Assembly (NCBI GenBank): GCA_029706075.1
Contig: JAINUG010000052.1
Location: 1 to 64,000 of the forward strand
Direction of reading: 5' to 3'
Length of the DNA: 64,000 nucleotides
From: Aldrovandia affinis
Lineage: Eukaryota > Chordata > Actinopteri > Notacanthiformes > Halosauridae
Part shown: piece by piece, positions 1-10,680 of the stretch
Layout of the letters: the number at the start of each line of letters is the position of its first letter
Numbering within the stretch: position 1 is the first letter of the stretch
The notes under the pieces: model-generated
The model's input: the letters and a program-made list of their open reading frames with translations, nothing else
What the model was told of the DNA's origin: nothing
Database searches by the model: none
Made by a program: the position numbers and the translations under genes

Positions 1-225
1 AGCGTAGTGATCTAATGCACTGTATCTTGGCTGATCCGATACGAGTGTGGCTATCAGGGACGCGGTTCAAAACCCGATCGGGGGCGGCATTTGGCTGTCC
101 GCCCCAGGGGGAGGGGTAAAAAGTTTGTCAAGGAGCAGAAAGGGCGTCCTTGGTCGGGTTGCGTCTAGGAGGCGGATCTACTGGCCCGGAAAAACTGGCT
201 CTTGCCCGGAAGACTGTTTCAAACA
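1..225 (+). repeat. tRNA-derived SINE fragment (family A)
   Basis: The B-box-like stretch GGTTCAAAACCC lies near 64-75. It is followed by a body resembling the full copy at 32893-33285 (GGCGGCATTTGGCTGTCCGCC in both, bases 87-107 here). The tRNA-like head is eroded and the A/T-rich tail is missing. The LINE coding frame starts directly after it. Confidence 0.6.
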
Positions 226-2905
226 ATGATTGTTCTTACCATGTCAACACACTGTACTCCTCCTCCTTCTTCCCCATAATCAACACATACACTAGAGTTT
301 CTCCCACCTCCAGCTCGACTATAGATAATTTCATCACCAACATTCGTAATACCAGACTAGTAGCAGGAGTGGTTCAGTCCGACATCACAGACCATTTTCC
401 TATTGCACTCTTTTTTAGCACAAAAAATATGGACGAACCCCTGCATCCCAAAATAAATAAAACAAAAGTTATCAATGACAGAACATTAGAACTCCTAAAT
501 ACTAACCTGCTCACAAAAAAATGGTAATCTGTCTACGCAGGCACGACTCCCGATGCTGCATATGACTCCCTAATAAATACCATCAATGGCTCCATATCCG
601 ATACCATCCCTGTGAAACCAATCAGACATCGCACCATTACCCACAATCCCTGGATAACAAAAGGTATAGTAAAGTCCATCAAACACAAAAATAAACTTTA
701 TAAATCCTACCTAAATAATCCTAGTACTGATAACAAAAATAAATATTCCATCTACAGAAACAAACTCACTCACATAATAAGAAAGAGTAAGAGCAGTCAC
801 TATGCAAACCAACTAAACTCAGCTCAAGGGGATTGTAAGAGGATGTGGACTGTCTTAAATGGAGTTTTAAATAAGGGCCACAAACCCACCATTCTCCCTG
901 ATCCAGCCTCACTCACAGGAGATCTCTCCCACAACTTTAATAATTACTTTGCTTCCATTGGCAAAAACCTCTCTGACAACATTCAAAGACCCCAGGGCAC
1001 TTCTTTTCATCACTTTCTATCAGGTAACTATCCAAACTCCTTTTTTATGAGACCAACTGACAAAAACGAACTCCTCACAATCATCATGGCCTTGAAAAAG
1101 CTCCAACACAGCTGGTATAGATGGTATAAGCAGTAAAATCCTCAAAGTAATTGCAAACACAATCATAAAACCACTCACTCACTGCATTAATCTTTCATTA
1201 TCAACAGGGATTGTGCCACATGGCAAAAATCGCTAAAGTTATACCAATATTTAAATCTGGAGATAAAAACTTGACATGAACAATTATCGCCCCATATCTC
1301 TATTACCTACACTCTCTAAAGTACTGGAGAAAGTTGTATACAATAGACTGCATGGCTACCTCGACAAACTTAACATTCTAGTCCCATCGCAATTTGGCTT
1401 TAGAAAAAGAGCACAACCTGTATGGCAATCCTCGACCTGTTAGAAAGAATAAATGATTGTAGGGATGAAGGTCATTATGGTATAGGTATTTTCCTGGATC
1501 TGTCTAAGGCTTTTTGACACCATTGTTTTCGACATCCTACTGGTCAAATTACATCATTACGGGATCAGAGGACTTGCCCTGGACTGGTTCAGGAGCTACC
1601 TGTATGACAGAAACCAGTACGTGAATATAAATGACTGTAACTCATCCCATAAACCCATACTCTTTGGCGTCCCCAGGGTTCGATTTTGGGGCCACTCTTA
1701 TTTATCCTGTATATTAATGATTTTGGTAATTCTACTAGTATATTCCATAAAGTAATTTTTGCTGACGATACTAACCTATTCATTTCCCACAGGAGTCTTG
1801 ACTCACTACAGCATACTGTTAACCTAGAGCTAATTAAAGTTGACACCTGGTTTAAATGTAACAAGCTCTCACTAAATATTAATAAAACAAATTTCATTAT
1901 ATTTCGATCATGCAGGAAGAAAATCAATACTGCATGCATACCGATTAACATCAATGGCCAGGAAATAAAGAGGGTACACTCCGCTAAATTCCTGGGGATC
2001 GTCATTGACCAATTTGTCAACTTCAAACCCCACATCGATCAATTGACCAAAAACTCTCAAAATATGTTGGTTTATTTTACAAGCTCAAACATTTTCTCCC
2101 CTATCTGCCTTACTCACCATGTACAAAACCCTCTTTGAACCTCACTTGCATTACTGCAATGTCATATGGGGCAATACATACCCCAGCCACCTCCTAAAAC
2201 TACAGGCTTTACAAAATAAAGTCATACGGGCTCTATCATGGTCCGAAGCACATGCCCCTACCCGTTCATTATTCCATCATTACGGTCTTCTCAGACTTCA
2301 AGAATTTAATGTTTTTCATAATGCTTGTTTAATGTTTTCAGTTGTTAACCATCTCAATGCTAGACTTTGCTACCTGGTCCCTATCTGTCGCCCCAGCACC
2401 AACATCTCACTAGGAACAAACTCGATATATTAGGAAAACGCCGACGGTTGGCATGTACTAGTATGAGTGTTGCCTGCAGGGGCCCCAGACTTGGAACAAA
2501 TTAGATGACGGTCTGAAAATGCTGTGTTCCCTTCCCTCCTTCAAAAGAAACTTAAAGAAAAAACTTACTAACCTATGTCGAACCCACCACCTAATACACA
2601 GGGATATACCAAGATGAATGAATGTTTTGAATGTATGGAATACATGATGTCTGTATGTTGTTGTCTTTGTTACATATTGTGTTTTCCAGGAAATATATAG
2701 CGTACCACACTATGCAGCACACTGTGTACCAATTTCTACTATTGTTAGTTTTTACCTTGGGCCCCCTCCTAAAAGCTTTCAGTAGCTTGCTATGGGGGAC
2801 CCATTTCACACATCCCATCATTGAAACCACATCTCTTTTCATCTTGTCTTTATATCTGTCAATGAAATGGTTATGTTGTGAAATAAAAACTTGAAACTTG
2901 AAAAA
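226..2905 (+). mobile_element. Broken non-LTR retrotransposon (endonuclease end plus reverse transcriptase)
   Basis: This is a degenerate LINE of the Jockey superfamily type (L2/Crack/Daphne-like; the clade is not certain). Frames at 226-527 carry the C-terminal end of an apurinic-type endonuclease, including TDHFPI with the catalytic Asp-His pair. Frames at 612-1136 carry the linker to the reverse transcriptase. A frame at 1686-2138 carries the palm with [10 protein letters not shown] and the catalytic FADD at 1758-1769, and 2119-2433 is the thumb region. Several frame shifts and stops separate the blocks, so no protein can be made. The 5' half, including most of the endonuclease, is missing, as expected of incomplete target-primed reverse transcription. 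The 3' end is marked by a short AACTTG-rich tail near 2885-2910. A second, unrelated L2-type tail follows. Confidence 0.85.
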
Positions 2906-2910
2906 ACTTG

Positions 2911-2990
2911 AAATGTATTAATGCCCATCTTGTAAGTCGCTCTGGATAAGAGCGTCTGCTAAATGCTTAAAATGTAAATGTAAATATGGA
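2911..2990 (+). repeat. L2-type 3' tail with GGATA hairpin
   Basis: A perfect stem-loop GCTCTGGATAAGAGC sits at 2939-2953, followed by GTCTGCTAAATG and short TGTAAA repeats. The same tail ends the L2 at 11971-13535. It is the 3' region recognised by the reverse transcriptase in UnaL2-type elements. No L2 coding sequence is attached here, so this is a 5'-truncated L2 or a SINE that uses the tail. Confidence 0.75.
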
Positions 2991-3076
2991 TAGGGTGAAT
3001 TGAGATAAATAATTGGAAAATTGGCAATATAATTGGCAAACAAACTGGGAGAAGAACCAGGAAATAATAATAATTT
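2991..3076 (+). repeat. SINE family A tail scrap
   Basis: The run AATTGGCAAACAAACTGGGAG followed by AATAATAATAAT matches the 3' end of the SINE at 32893-33285 (TTGGCTACTAAATTGGGAG). The head is absent. Confidence 0.45.
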
Positions 3077-3099
3077 TTTTACTTTTTAAAACATTTTTA

Positions 3100-4300
3100 A
3101 TATCATTGTAAACAGCATTATCACATTAACACAGCAAAACAAAAGGAATAGAGAGAAAACAACTGAATATAGTAAATAAAAAATGGTGTGGTGTTTGTCA
3201 TTAAACTTGCATTTTCCCATCACTTTGGTTAATGTTAACTACAGGTTACAGCAGCAGCAAGTAGCTTGTTAGTTAACAAAGAAACTAGCAGCACAATGAA
3301 GTCAGATGATACATTGTTTTTGCATTCTGAAGGGCGAGAGAGCGGTTCAGCCACAGTGTGAGGGGGCGTGTCCTATCTCATATTTGGCATCATACCGAGG
3401 CTGATATTAAATATGGTGGGGTTTTGTTGTTTTTAACATGAATGAAATTTAAATAACCAATAAGACAATTCAATCTGGTATGAATTTCATTTTTGTGTGA
3501 AATTCAATCAGTCATTTTACATGATGTCTTTTTTTGCCAGTATTGACATTATGTAATAAATATAACCTAATAACCTATAACCAAATATGTGATTCACCAA
3601 GTAATGTGTAGGTTTTTTTCTTTGTTAGTATAACTGGCAAAGTGAAACATTACAACAACACCATTTAGCAATTGTGAAAATAGTGGTTATTACCAAACCG
3701 CTGTTGTTTGGCACTGGAATCTGTTGGTACACTACTTAATCTATATCCCTGAGAAGTAGTTTGAAAGCATTACATTTTTAGGCTACCGCATTGCCTACTG
3801 ACAATTCACAGTGATGTTATTGTGCAGTATTGAGTAATGGCTTCACCGATGGCAGGGGATCACTACACTGCATTTGGTGTGACCGTAGGGTCTGGAAAGA
3901 GGGATTTTTTTCCACACACACGACACATGACACTGCTGTTTGCACAATCCCTGTTCACACTGTACTCCCTGTGTTTAACATTTTTAATACTCTCAAATAT
4001 ATAATTTAAGACAATTCGATATATATTTGGGTAAAAAAAAAAACAATTAAGACTTTGAAAGGTCCATCTGTGTCAGAAGCACAGGAAGCGATGCTCTCTG
4101 GCACAACTGCTGGGAAGCTCAGCTGGTTGGCAGCAGAGTCAAAAGCAGAGGCATGTCCTATGTCAGATTCAATTAGATAACTTTGGATCTCAAGCTGGGT
4201 ACAAAATGTTTTTTTGTTTTACCTAAATGAATTCTCACCTGAATTAACCTGAATAAATTCTTCAGTGCCTGCTTGAATTGAATCTTAATGAAAACACTTT
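3100..4300 (-). other. 3' flank of zinc-finger gene 1, duplicated elsewhere
   Basis: No open gene is seen. On the minus strand this 1.2 kb, immediately downstream of zinc-finger gene 1, aligns by eye with the DNA downstream of zinc-finger gene 2. For example 3830-4010 is the reverse complement of 23080-23260, and 4070-4200 corresponds to 21440-21600. The copy next to gene 2 has a Tc1 element inserted where this copy is empty (near 4000). The first 60 bases (4240-4300) hold an eroded extra zinc-finger repeat past the stop codon. The region is A/T rich and otherwise featureless. Confidence 0.75.
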
Positions 4301-4302
4301 CC

Positions 4303-5556
4303 TCAATTAATACATTTGTATGGCCTTTCACCTCCATGAATTTTCAGGTGGTACCTTAAATGACTGTCTTGGCTAAAACACTTTCCACACTGAGTACATT
4401 TGTAAGGCTTTTCACCTGTGTGAATTCTCATGTGGCCTTTTAAATAGGATAGCTGATTAAAACACTTCCCACACTCAACACATTTGTGGGGCTTTTCACT
4501 TGTATGACTTTTCAAGTGGATATTTAAATGATGTGCTTGGTTAAAACACTTCCCACACTGAGTACATTTGTAGGGCATTTCACCTGTATGAATTCTCAGG
4601 TGGGTCTTTAAATTACATGCTTGGTTAAAACACTTCCCACACTGAGTACATTTATAGGGCATTTCACCTGTATGAATTCTCAAGTGGGTCTTTAAGTTAC
4701 ATGCTTGGTTAAAACACTTCCCACACTGAGTACATCTGTAGGACATTTCACCTGTATGAATTCTCAAGTGGGTCTTTAAGTTACATGCTTGGTTAAAACA
4801 CTTCCCACACTGCGGACATGTGTAGGGCTTTTCACCTGTATGAATTCTCAGGTGCTTCTTTAAGTTACCTGCTAGGTTAAAACACTTCCCACACTGCGTA
4901 CATTTGTAGGGCCTTTCATCTACATGACTTCTCAGGTGTTTCTTTAAATTATTTGTTAGGCTAAAACACTTACCGCATTGAGTATATTTGTAGGGCTTTT
5001 CACCTGTCTGAGTTATTTGTTGTTTTCTTAAATTAGATGTACACTTAAAAGACTTCCCACACTGAGTACATGTGTAGGGCTTTACACCCGTATGAATTCT
5101 CAGGTGCTTCCTTAAATTACCTGCTAGGCTAAAACATTTCCCGCATTGAGTACATTTGTAGGGCTTTTCACCTGAATGAATTATCTTGTGGTCATTTAAA
5201 TTAGATTGCCTATTATTATTCATGAAATTGGATTCACACTTCATTTGATCAGATTTAATAGTGGTACATTCAATATCCTGGAAGTCACTGTCCTGTTCAG
5301 TCTTAAGGTAGCCTCCATCATCAGTCTCTGTTTTGATCTGGTCAGGATGTAGGTGGGGTGCACATCCCAGCTCTGTAAAGTCGAGGCTCTCTGTCTTAAT
5401 AAGATCCCCAGTGTGGGTGGAGCCCAAATCAGTTTCTGTTTTTATCAGTGATGTGTGTGTGTGCTGTAGATCACTGACCCCGTTGTGTGCTGTAACACAT
5501 TCTGGCTCCAGTGTGTGGAGTCCTGGTGCAGCACACTCGGTCTCTGAATCTGCCAT
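4303..5556 (-). CDS. C2H2 zinc-finger protein, gene 1 (417 aa)
   Basis: Predicted nuclear DNA-binding protein. The exon opens at a splice acceptor (CCCTGCAG, exon starts at 5706 on the minus strand). I place the start at ATG 5556, where the paralogues also have one in good context (CCATGG). An in-frame conserved stretch ([19 protein letters not shown]) lies upstream and may also be translated. Residues 1-130 are acidic with no KRAB or BTB domain. They hold five psi-K-x-E motifs at Lys39, 54, 75, 85 and 106. Ten 28-residue C2H2 units start at about residue 133 with TGEKPY-type linkers. Finger 2 has lost both zinc histidines (QITQ) and finger 3 has lost its first cysteine. Fingers 5-7 have identical recognition helices (QACNLKT). 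The frame stops four residues into an eleventh unit (YKCIN). No target is known. Likely a transcriptional regulator, probably a repressor by analogy with large vertebrate zinc-finger families. Confidence 0.88.
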   Translation of the reverse strand: MADSETECAAPGLHTLEPECVTAHNGVSDLQHTHTSLIKTETDLGSTHTGDLIKTESLDFTELGCAPHLHPDQIKTETDDGGYLKTEQDSDFQDIECTTIKSDQMKCESNFMNNNRQSNLNDHKIIHSGEKPYKCTQCGKCFSLAGNLRKHLRIHTGVKPYTCTQCGKSFKCTSNLRKQQITQTGEKPYKYTQCGKCFSLTNNLKKHLRSHVDERPYKCTQCGKCFNLAGNLKKHLRIHTGEKPYTCPQCGKCFNQACNLKTHLRIHTGEMSYRCTQCGKCFNQACNLKTHLRIHTGEMPYKCTQCGKCFNQACNLKTHLRIHTGEMPYKCTQCGKCFNQAHHLNIHLKSHTSEKPHKCVECGKCFNQLSYLKGHMRIHTGEKPYKCTQCGKCFSQDSHLRYHLKIHGGERPYKCIN

Positions 5557-6107
5557 GGGGCCAGACTCCAGTCCACTGAGTTCCTCTTCTTTCTGTCTGA
5601 TCCTGTGCTGCTCAGTGAGCTCTGGTAGTGTTGTATCAGTGTCTGGTCTCAGACAGACTATTGCCTGCATCACACTGCCGCTCAAAGCTGTGCAGAAGTT
5701 TAGTTCCTGCAGGGAAACACATACATGCACATGAAAATCGCAGAACCGCATGAGCATGCTTTGTAAAACATTTTTTAAATCTTTATTTTAAGACAAAATA
5801 TATTTCACAATGCGATTAAATTAACAAACAATAGTAATTACAATATTTTGTCTTTTTTTATTTAACGGAGGCAGGGCTACCAAAGTCAGAGCTAGATCTC
5901 TAATAAAACTTAGAACGCATGTCGCGGAGTGTTGTTTTTTCCGTTTCCTTTCTTTAACCTCGCTTTGTTCTTCTTCGACATTATCAGTTGTTTTCCTCTT
6001 TTCGACAGGTCTTTTTTTTACCCCAGCGATGTGTCGCTACATCGTTTGGACAGCTGACTAACGTTAGATAATTTGGGCTATTATTTTCACAGAAAGTAAT
6101 GTGGTTC

Positions 6108-6255
6108 TCTGTGGCTCAGTTGGCAGAGCACAGCGTTGGCAACGCTTAGGTTGTGGGTTCAATCCCCACTGGGGCCACATATACTGAAAAATGTATACAT
6201 TCACTACTGTAAGTCGCTTTGGATAAAAAGCGTCTGCTAAAATGGCGTGTATTAA
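6108..6255 (+). repeat. tRNA-derived SINE with L2-type tail (family B)
   Basis: The tRNA-like head has an A box TGGCTCAGTTGG (6112-6123) and a B box GGGTTCAATCCC (6155-6166). The tail is GTCGCTTTGGATAAAAAGCGTCTGCTAAA (6213-6241), a variant of the L2 hairpin. A second copy is at 43555-43707. The head probably supplies the Pol III promoter and the tail allows mobilisation by an L2 reverse transcriptase. Confidence 0.85.
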
Positions 6256-6867
6256 ACGTATATGCTAAGGATACCGCTCTGGCAGGTGTTACGACTGGCG
6301 TCGAAAGCAGACCGCAGACACGTCCAATCAGAGTAGCCTAACGAACGCAAGGATTTGTGGGAGTTGACGTCTCGTATTCTGTGATTGCTGTAACTGCGTG
6401 AATGTACATGTTTTGGGGATTTTTTCGGAAGCTTGATTTCTACACGACAATGTGTCTGGTAAATTGGTTCCGTTTATCCGACACTGACATAATCTACCCG
6501 CATTTGGCAGGTGGTCGGGTGCTAGTTTCAGACCCTGCACATGGGTCAATTCTAAAAACCTGCATCTGCACCAAACTGGTTATCTACTGATATAACTTGG
6601 CACTTTCTACGATAGATTCCATGCAGCCTTTTACAGATTTCTGTGGGTAAATTGGGCAATATTCAAAGAAATATAGGCTAGTAATTTATTCATCCTAATT
6701 TATCTGTAAATTAATACAAAATTGTAATTTTACAATAATTTATCACTGCTAAATGTCATATATTATTATTATTAGCACGAGCCTTGATCCGTGATAGCTC
6801 ACACTGATGGACAATTATACAATATATAAATTTCAGGAATTAAATTTCAGGAAATAGAAAACGAATT

Positions 6868-7005
6868 AAAGTTGAACCCCCACACTGTGTGTAAAAAGAG
6901 GGAATATCCCAAAACAAGGCGAAGGCTCGATGTACAATTCAAAAGTCTTTTAATCCATTGTTTTGGGATATTCCCTCTTTTTACACAGTGTGTGGGTTCA
7001 ACTTT
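6868..7005. repeat. Long inverted repeat (about 48-bp arms, 40-base loop)
   Basis: Left arm 6868-6917 and right arm 6958-7005 are reverse complements except for one mismatch and a 2-base bulge. The loop is 6918-6957. The block is bracketed by near-identical 16-mers GGAAATAGAAAACGAA (6850-6865) and GGAAATAGAAAATGAA (7093-7108), which look like a target-site duplication. No coding sequence is present. Confidence 0.85.
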
Positions 7006-7444
7006 CATTCATATAAAGTGGCTATTGCAGCTTTCAAACCTACGCACCTGTGGTTACTCCTATCCGGTTGGCGCGGCTTCACCTCTCTACAAGGAAATAG
7101 AAAATGAAATATGTATCACGAACGCTAGCTTTTGTGTGTATGCGTAGTGATTTAGTACTGCGATCACTTACTGAGTCACTTGAGATATGCTGCGCATCCA
7201 TACACATTGCGTGTATATGCAAAAATGTATCACGATTGTCAGCCAAGCAGAATAGAGTATTTATCTAAACTAATCTCTGGTCAAACCTGGGAAACATGTG
7301 GAAGAGCGGCAGTAGAGTTCTGCAGCCCAAATGCACATTTTCTGGCCGACGCTAAAAAACTAAACACAACATCGCCCCAGAAAACTTGGGCTGGATTGTG
7401 CATCAGGCTCAGATAGAATATTTGTCAAAAACAAAAAAACATAC

Positions 7445-7545
7445 CCGTATTTGATCAGATTATGTTGCTTTCACACAGACTCCAATGAATGATTATTCGC
7501 ACACAGTCAGTGTATCTTGATGTAATCCTTCCTCTCCGATGTATT
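7445..7545 (-). other. Putative noncoding exon 1 and promoter side of zinc-finger gene 1
   Basis: The reverse complement matches exon 1 of gene 2 (about 18590-18671), including AACATAATCTGA followed by a GTATGT donor. The upstream edge is set only by loss of similarity. A LINE scrap begins at about 7612, so little of the original promoter remains next to it. Confidence 0.5.
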
Positions 7546-7611
7546 CACTTGAATACTTCTTCTTCGTTTCCTTTTTTAATGGCGTGTACGCGTATTACTG
7601 CCACCCACAGG

Positions 7612-8087
7612 TCCGGAAGATCCTCAGCACTATAAACTCAAAAAGAAAAAAAAGAAGGAAAGAACACCCTGGTATGCAGACCAGTGGCATAAAGGGAGTT
7701 CATGACACCTTGATACACATGGTCCCAACAGTGATTTAATAGAGAAGGAAGTCTCCCTGCATTCCCTTGAATAATTAGCACAGTCTAATAGCACATGTTT
7801 GACTGTTTCTGGTACTTTGCACATACCACATTGTCCATCCTCGTGCTTACCCACTACAAACAGTCCAGCCCTCAGACCACAATGCCCCAACCTCAGCCTG
7901 GCTAATAATACCCCCTTCTGCTCCCGAATGTAGGGCCTCCCTTCCCCACCCCTCTCTGAATAGAATATAAATGTCTCCCCTTTCTGTCTGTGTCCCACTC
8001 CTTTTGCCGAAGAATCCCCAATCCCTCCACAATCCTACTCTTCACCTCCCCCCTACCCAAGGGGATATAGACCCCCACCTGAGGAAA
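7612..8087 (-). mobile_element. LINE fragment, I/Nimb-type C-terminus
   Basis: The minus-strand frame at 7630-7950 reads LLARLRLGHCGL, then GKHEDGQCGMCKVPETVKHVLLDC. This is the conserved C-terminal cysteine/histidine motif that follows the RNase H region in I/Nimb-clade LINEs. A neighbouring frame (about 7902-8080) carries WDTDRKGRHLYSIQ from just upstream, one frame shift away. The upstream part is cut off by the LTR that starts at 8088. Confidence 0.75.
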
Positions 8088-8703
8088 TGTTGTGGTTTCA
8101 AAGTGACAATATCTGCAGAATTTCTTTAAAGTTTTCAATACAGAGGATGAGGCAGAATCTTCAGAATATTCACACTTTATTCTTAACAAACAATCATAAA
8201 GCCGGGAGGTCTCTGCAGAGAATTCCGATTCCCTCCAAAGTTGCAATGGCCTTTATACAATTTAAAAAAGGCTTAACTCCTCCTAATTGCCTACTTGTGT
8301 TTCCCTTAATCACACCACAATGGTTTAAAACAGTTTAATCTTGCTTACTCATGAAATCATTGTGGTTTTCTATTAGTTGGCATTTAATATTGTTTTCGTG
8401 ATATTTACCCCTACGTGCAGAAACTCCCTAAAATGTGTTTTCTTGACATTTAACCTTATGTGCAGAACTCCCTAAGACTTCCATTCTCGGCACGCCACAA
8501 TGGTTATATTCTTGGCCCTAATTTCCAGTAAACCATTGTGGTTTCAGCTGACATGTACAGAATAAAAAATTATATGTTTATTACAGGGTGAGTGTGTGTA
8601 TAAATGTGTGTGTGTTACAATCGCCCTGCTATAATGTATTCACTCATATCGATTACATTGATTACAATATAATATAATGGCATGTTCCATATATTTTCCA
8701 ACA
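8088..8703 (-). mobile_element. Endogenous retrovirus 3' LTR
   Basis: A 616-bp block starts (minus strand) with TGTTGGAA and ends with CCACAACA, giving TG...CA ends and a 5-bp inverted terminus. A purine tract lies just inside it (8704-8716). On the minus strand it has a TATA-like TATAAA at about 8251-8256 and AATAAA at about 8172-8177, in the order expected for U3-R-U5. No second LTR is visible in the window. Confidence 0.7.
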
Positions 8704-8716
8704 TTTCCCCCCTTTG
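8704..8716 (-). promoter_or_regulatory. Polypurine tract of the endogenous retrovirus
   Basis: The minus strand reads CAAAGGGGGGAAA directly before the LTR start TGTTGG. This is the position and composition of the plus-strand primer in retroviruses. Confidence 0.7.
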
Positions 8717-10107
8717 AGACTTACTAAGTCTCATACTCCTTCATTATACACAGTGCTGCGGGGAGGGGGAGCATCCCTCTCCCCTCCCACCTTAATACCT
8801 TATGCCGGGCATAAAGTACTACGGCATACTAAACATATACAACACATACTCATACTAAACATAGATTAAACATCCCAGTTTAGACAATCATTTCACTGTG
8901 TTTCTACAAAGATCAACCGATCCACATATTCCCCTTATGTTGGTGTGCGTACTTATATAGGTCTGTTTCAAGCCGCTAAGTACATAACAGTCTATAAGTT
9001 TACATATGGTAGACAGGTTTATCAGGAACCCAGACCACACTGAACCACTGCGAAACAAATAGATCAGCCTGCTTCTATTTCGGCCCTTCTGTCGCTTAAG
9101 GCGTGTCATCAGGAAATCGATTTGCCCCACGTCTGTTGCCCAGTACTTACTATAGAACTGCAGTTAAACCTGAGCAGCATGACAAGTAACCGCTCGGACA
9201 TGCCCCCAACACATCTCACATGGCCCTCTTCCACGTGGATACCGTCTTTAGCTTTGACGGATAGGAAGGTCTCCCTGTGTTGAATTTTCCCTAACAACAG
9301 CAATTGGGCAAAGCATGACTTTAAATCGCAATGAGGCTCAGTGTAGCCCGATTTTCCTTCTATAATCACACAAACTCATTTTTATATGAAATTATGCAAA
9401 GCGTATGCCCTCAGTCCACCCCAGATCTTACTCAAGAGACCACGTAGACTCAGCACCGCTCAAATTTTGTATGCCTACATAACGGTGATATACTCGGCAT
9501 ACTGCAGGGTGAGTAGAAAATAGAATATATGTGCCATACATGATACAAATAAACTTTTCACTAGTATTTGCAGGAACTGTAGTGTGGTGGTGGTTGTTGG
9601 CAACTAACACCAATGCCGTACTTATAAAATGTATTTCCTTGACATACAGTATATGCCAAAGAGACCATTTGTCACCTGACTTCTCCCCACAATGTTATAC
9701 TCCTTTAGCAGGACAGTAGGCTCACCTTTGTCCCAATATTCTAACAATGAATATTGAGGGAACTGCCAGTTTCCTTTGAACGGCAGCGTGTTCCCAATCG
9801 CCTCCACCACACGTCTTACTTGCACCCCAAAACAATTATGTCCCTTACATCCTTCAACATCAAAGATACATCTGAACTTCACTAACTCATTAGCCATTTC
9901 TTGGGGCGGACTTCCAGAGGCTAATAAAGTAAATACAGAAACTGCTTTATAACGCAGTTTCCTCTTTGGATATGTACTGAGTAAAGTATCGCCCTCTGTG
10001 TCTCACCCCAAAATATGACTAATGTACCTGGGCTGCACCACCAAAAACCTTTCACTTTTATCAAGAGAGGAAAAAAGATCATACAGCTCTTACAGACTAT
10101 CACTACT
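8717..10107 (-). pseudogene. Endogenous retrovirus 3' interior, degraded
   Basis: Short minus-strand frames at 9622-9897, 9428-9613, 9109-9369 and 8888-9130 are the only coding-like traces. The first two have cysteine spacing loosely like the end of a retroviral surface subunit, but the match is weak and the order (downstream of the transmembrane part) would be wrong. The rest (8717-8880) is noncoding with a short C/G-rich run. I see no intact gene. Confidence 0.4.
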
Positions 10108-10680
10108 TCAATCATAATAGTCAGTTTGCTCATAAATCACTGGAGTTATGTTCTCATTGTTAGACAATGCATTGACGCCCCTCTCTGGGTCCAGTGGCTG
10201 GAGCATGAGGTGGTTTTCTGTAGCTGCGTCATCCACCTTCTTCACCAGCCCTTGTGTCACAATAGCTCTGGTGAGAAAAGATCTCAAGACAGGTAACACA
10301 GCACACCATTACAGCCACTAATGCAAGTATAACAGCAATTATGAATCCTGCCTTCGCTAGCCATGTCCCCCATCGGCCAAAAGCATTATCCAACCAGTCC
10401 CATATTTCGTGACCATATCCTGCATTAGCCTTTACTTCCTTTCGTAATGCGCCTAATATTTCCAAAGCAATAGTAAATGATCCTTCGGGGGAGGTGTTAT
10501 TAGGTATAAATGTGCAACACTGCTCTCCAAAAAGGACACAGACTCTGCCTGTCTCTGCTAACAGTCAATCCAATGCTTGCCTGTTTTGTTGTGCCATTTT
10601 GCTGGTTGCCGATAATTGCTCTCCTATTGCCAACAGAGCATCATTTGTGTAATTAATAAATCTTTGTTGGTTATAATATA
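10108..10680 (-). pseudogene. Retroviral env transmembrane-subunit remnant
   Basis: On the minus strand a frame carries a CX6CC cysteine motif (10514-10540), the disulfide motif of gamma-type retroviral transmembrane subunits. It is followed by an amphipathic stretch with tryptophans and a hydrophobic membrane span ending in cysteines (about 10310-10400). The tail then continues in a shifted frame to a stop near 10108. The surface subunit and fusion peptide are missing on the 5' side because the Tc1 at 10681 begins there. It is an old broken copy, annotated as an env relic and not a functional gene. Confidence 0.75.

Larger units (their letters stand above)
5707..7444 (-). other. Intron 1 of zinc-finger gene 1
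   Basis: Inferred from homology with genes 2 and 3. The donor is GTATGT at 7444 and the acceptor CCCTGCAG ends at 5707. It contains a SINE (6108-6255), a long palindrome (6868-7005) and sequence near 7140-7280 that is the reverse complement of intron 1 in gene 2 (18880-19020). Confidence 0.6.

Noticed and set aside
4303-5757. Start codon at 5757 for zinc-finger gene 1
   Set aside because: The first 17 or so codons lie upstream of the splice acceptor conserved in all three paralogues and are intronic.
6108-6180. tRNA gene-like sequence with A and B boxes (also at 32893)
   Set aside because: A SINE body and tail follow and a second copy exists elsewhere; the cloverleaf is incomplete, so it is not called as a functional tRNA.
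6868-7005. microRNA precursor
   Set aside because: Arms are too long and too perfect, and the loop too large, for a typical vertebrate pre-miRNA; flanking duplication suggests an insertion.
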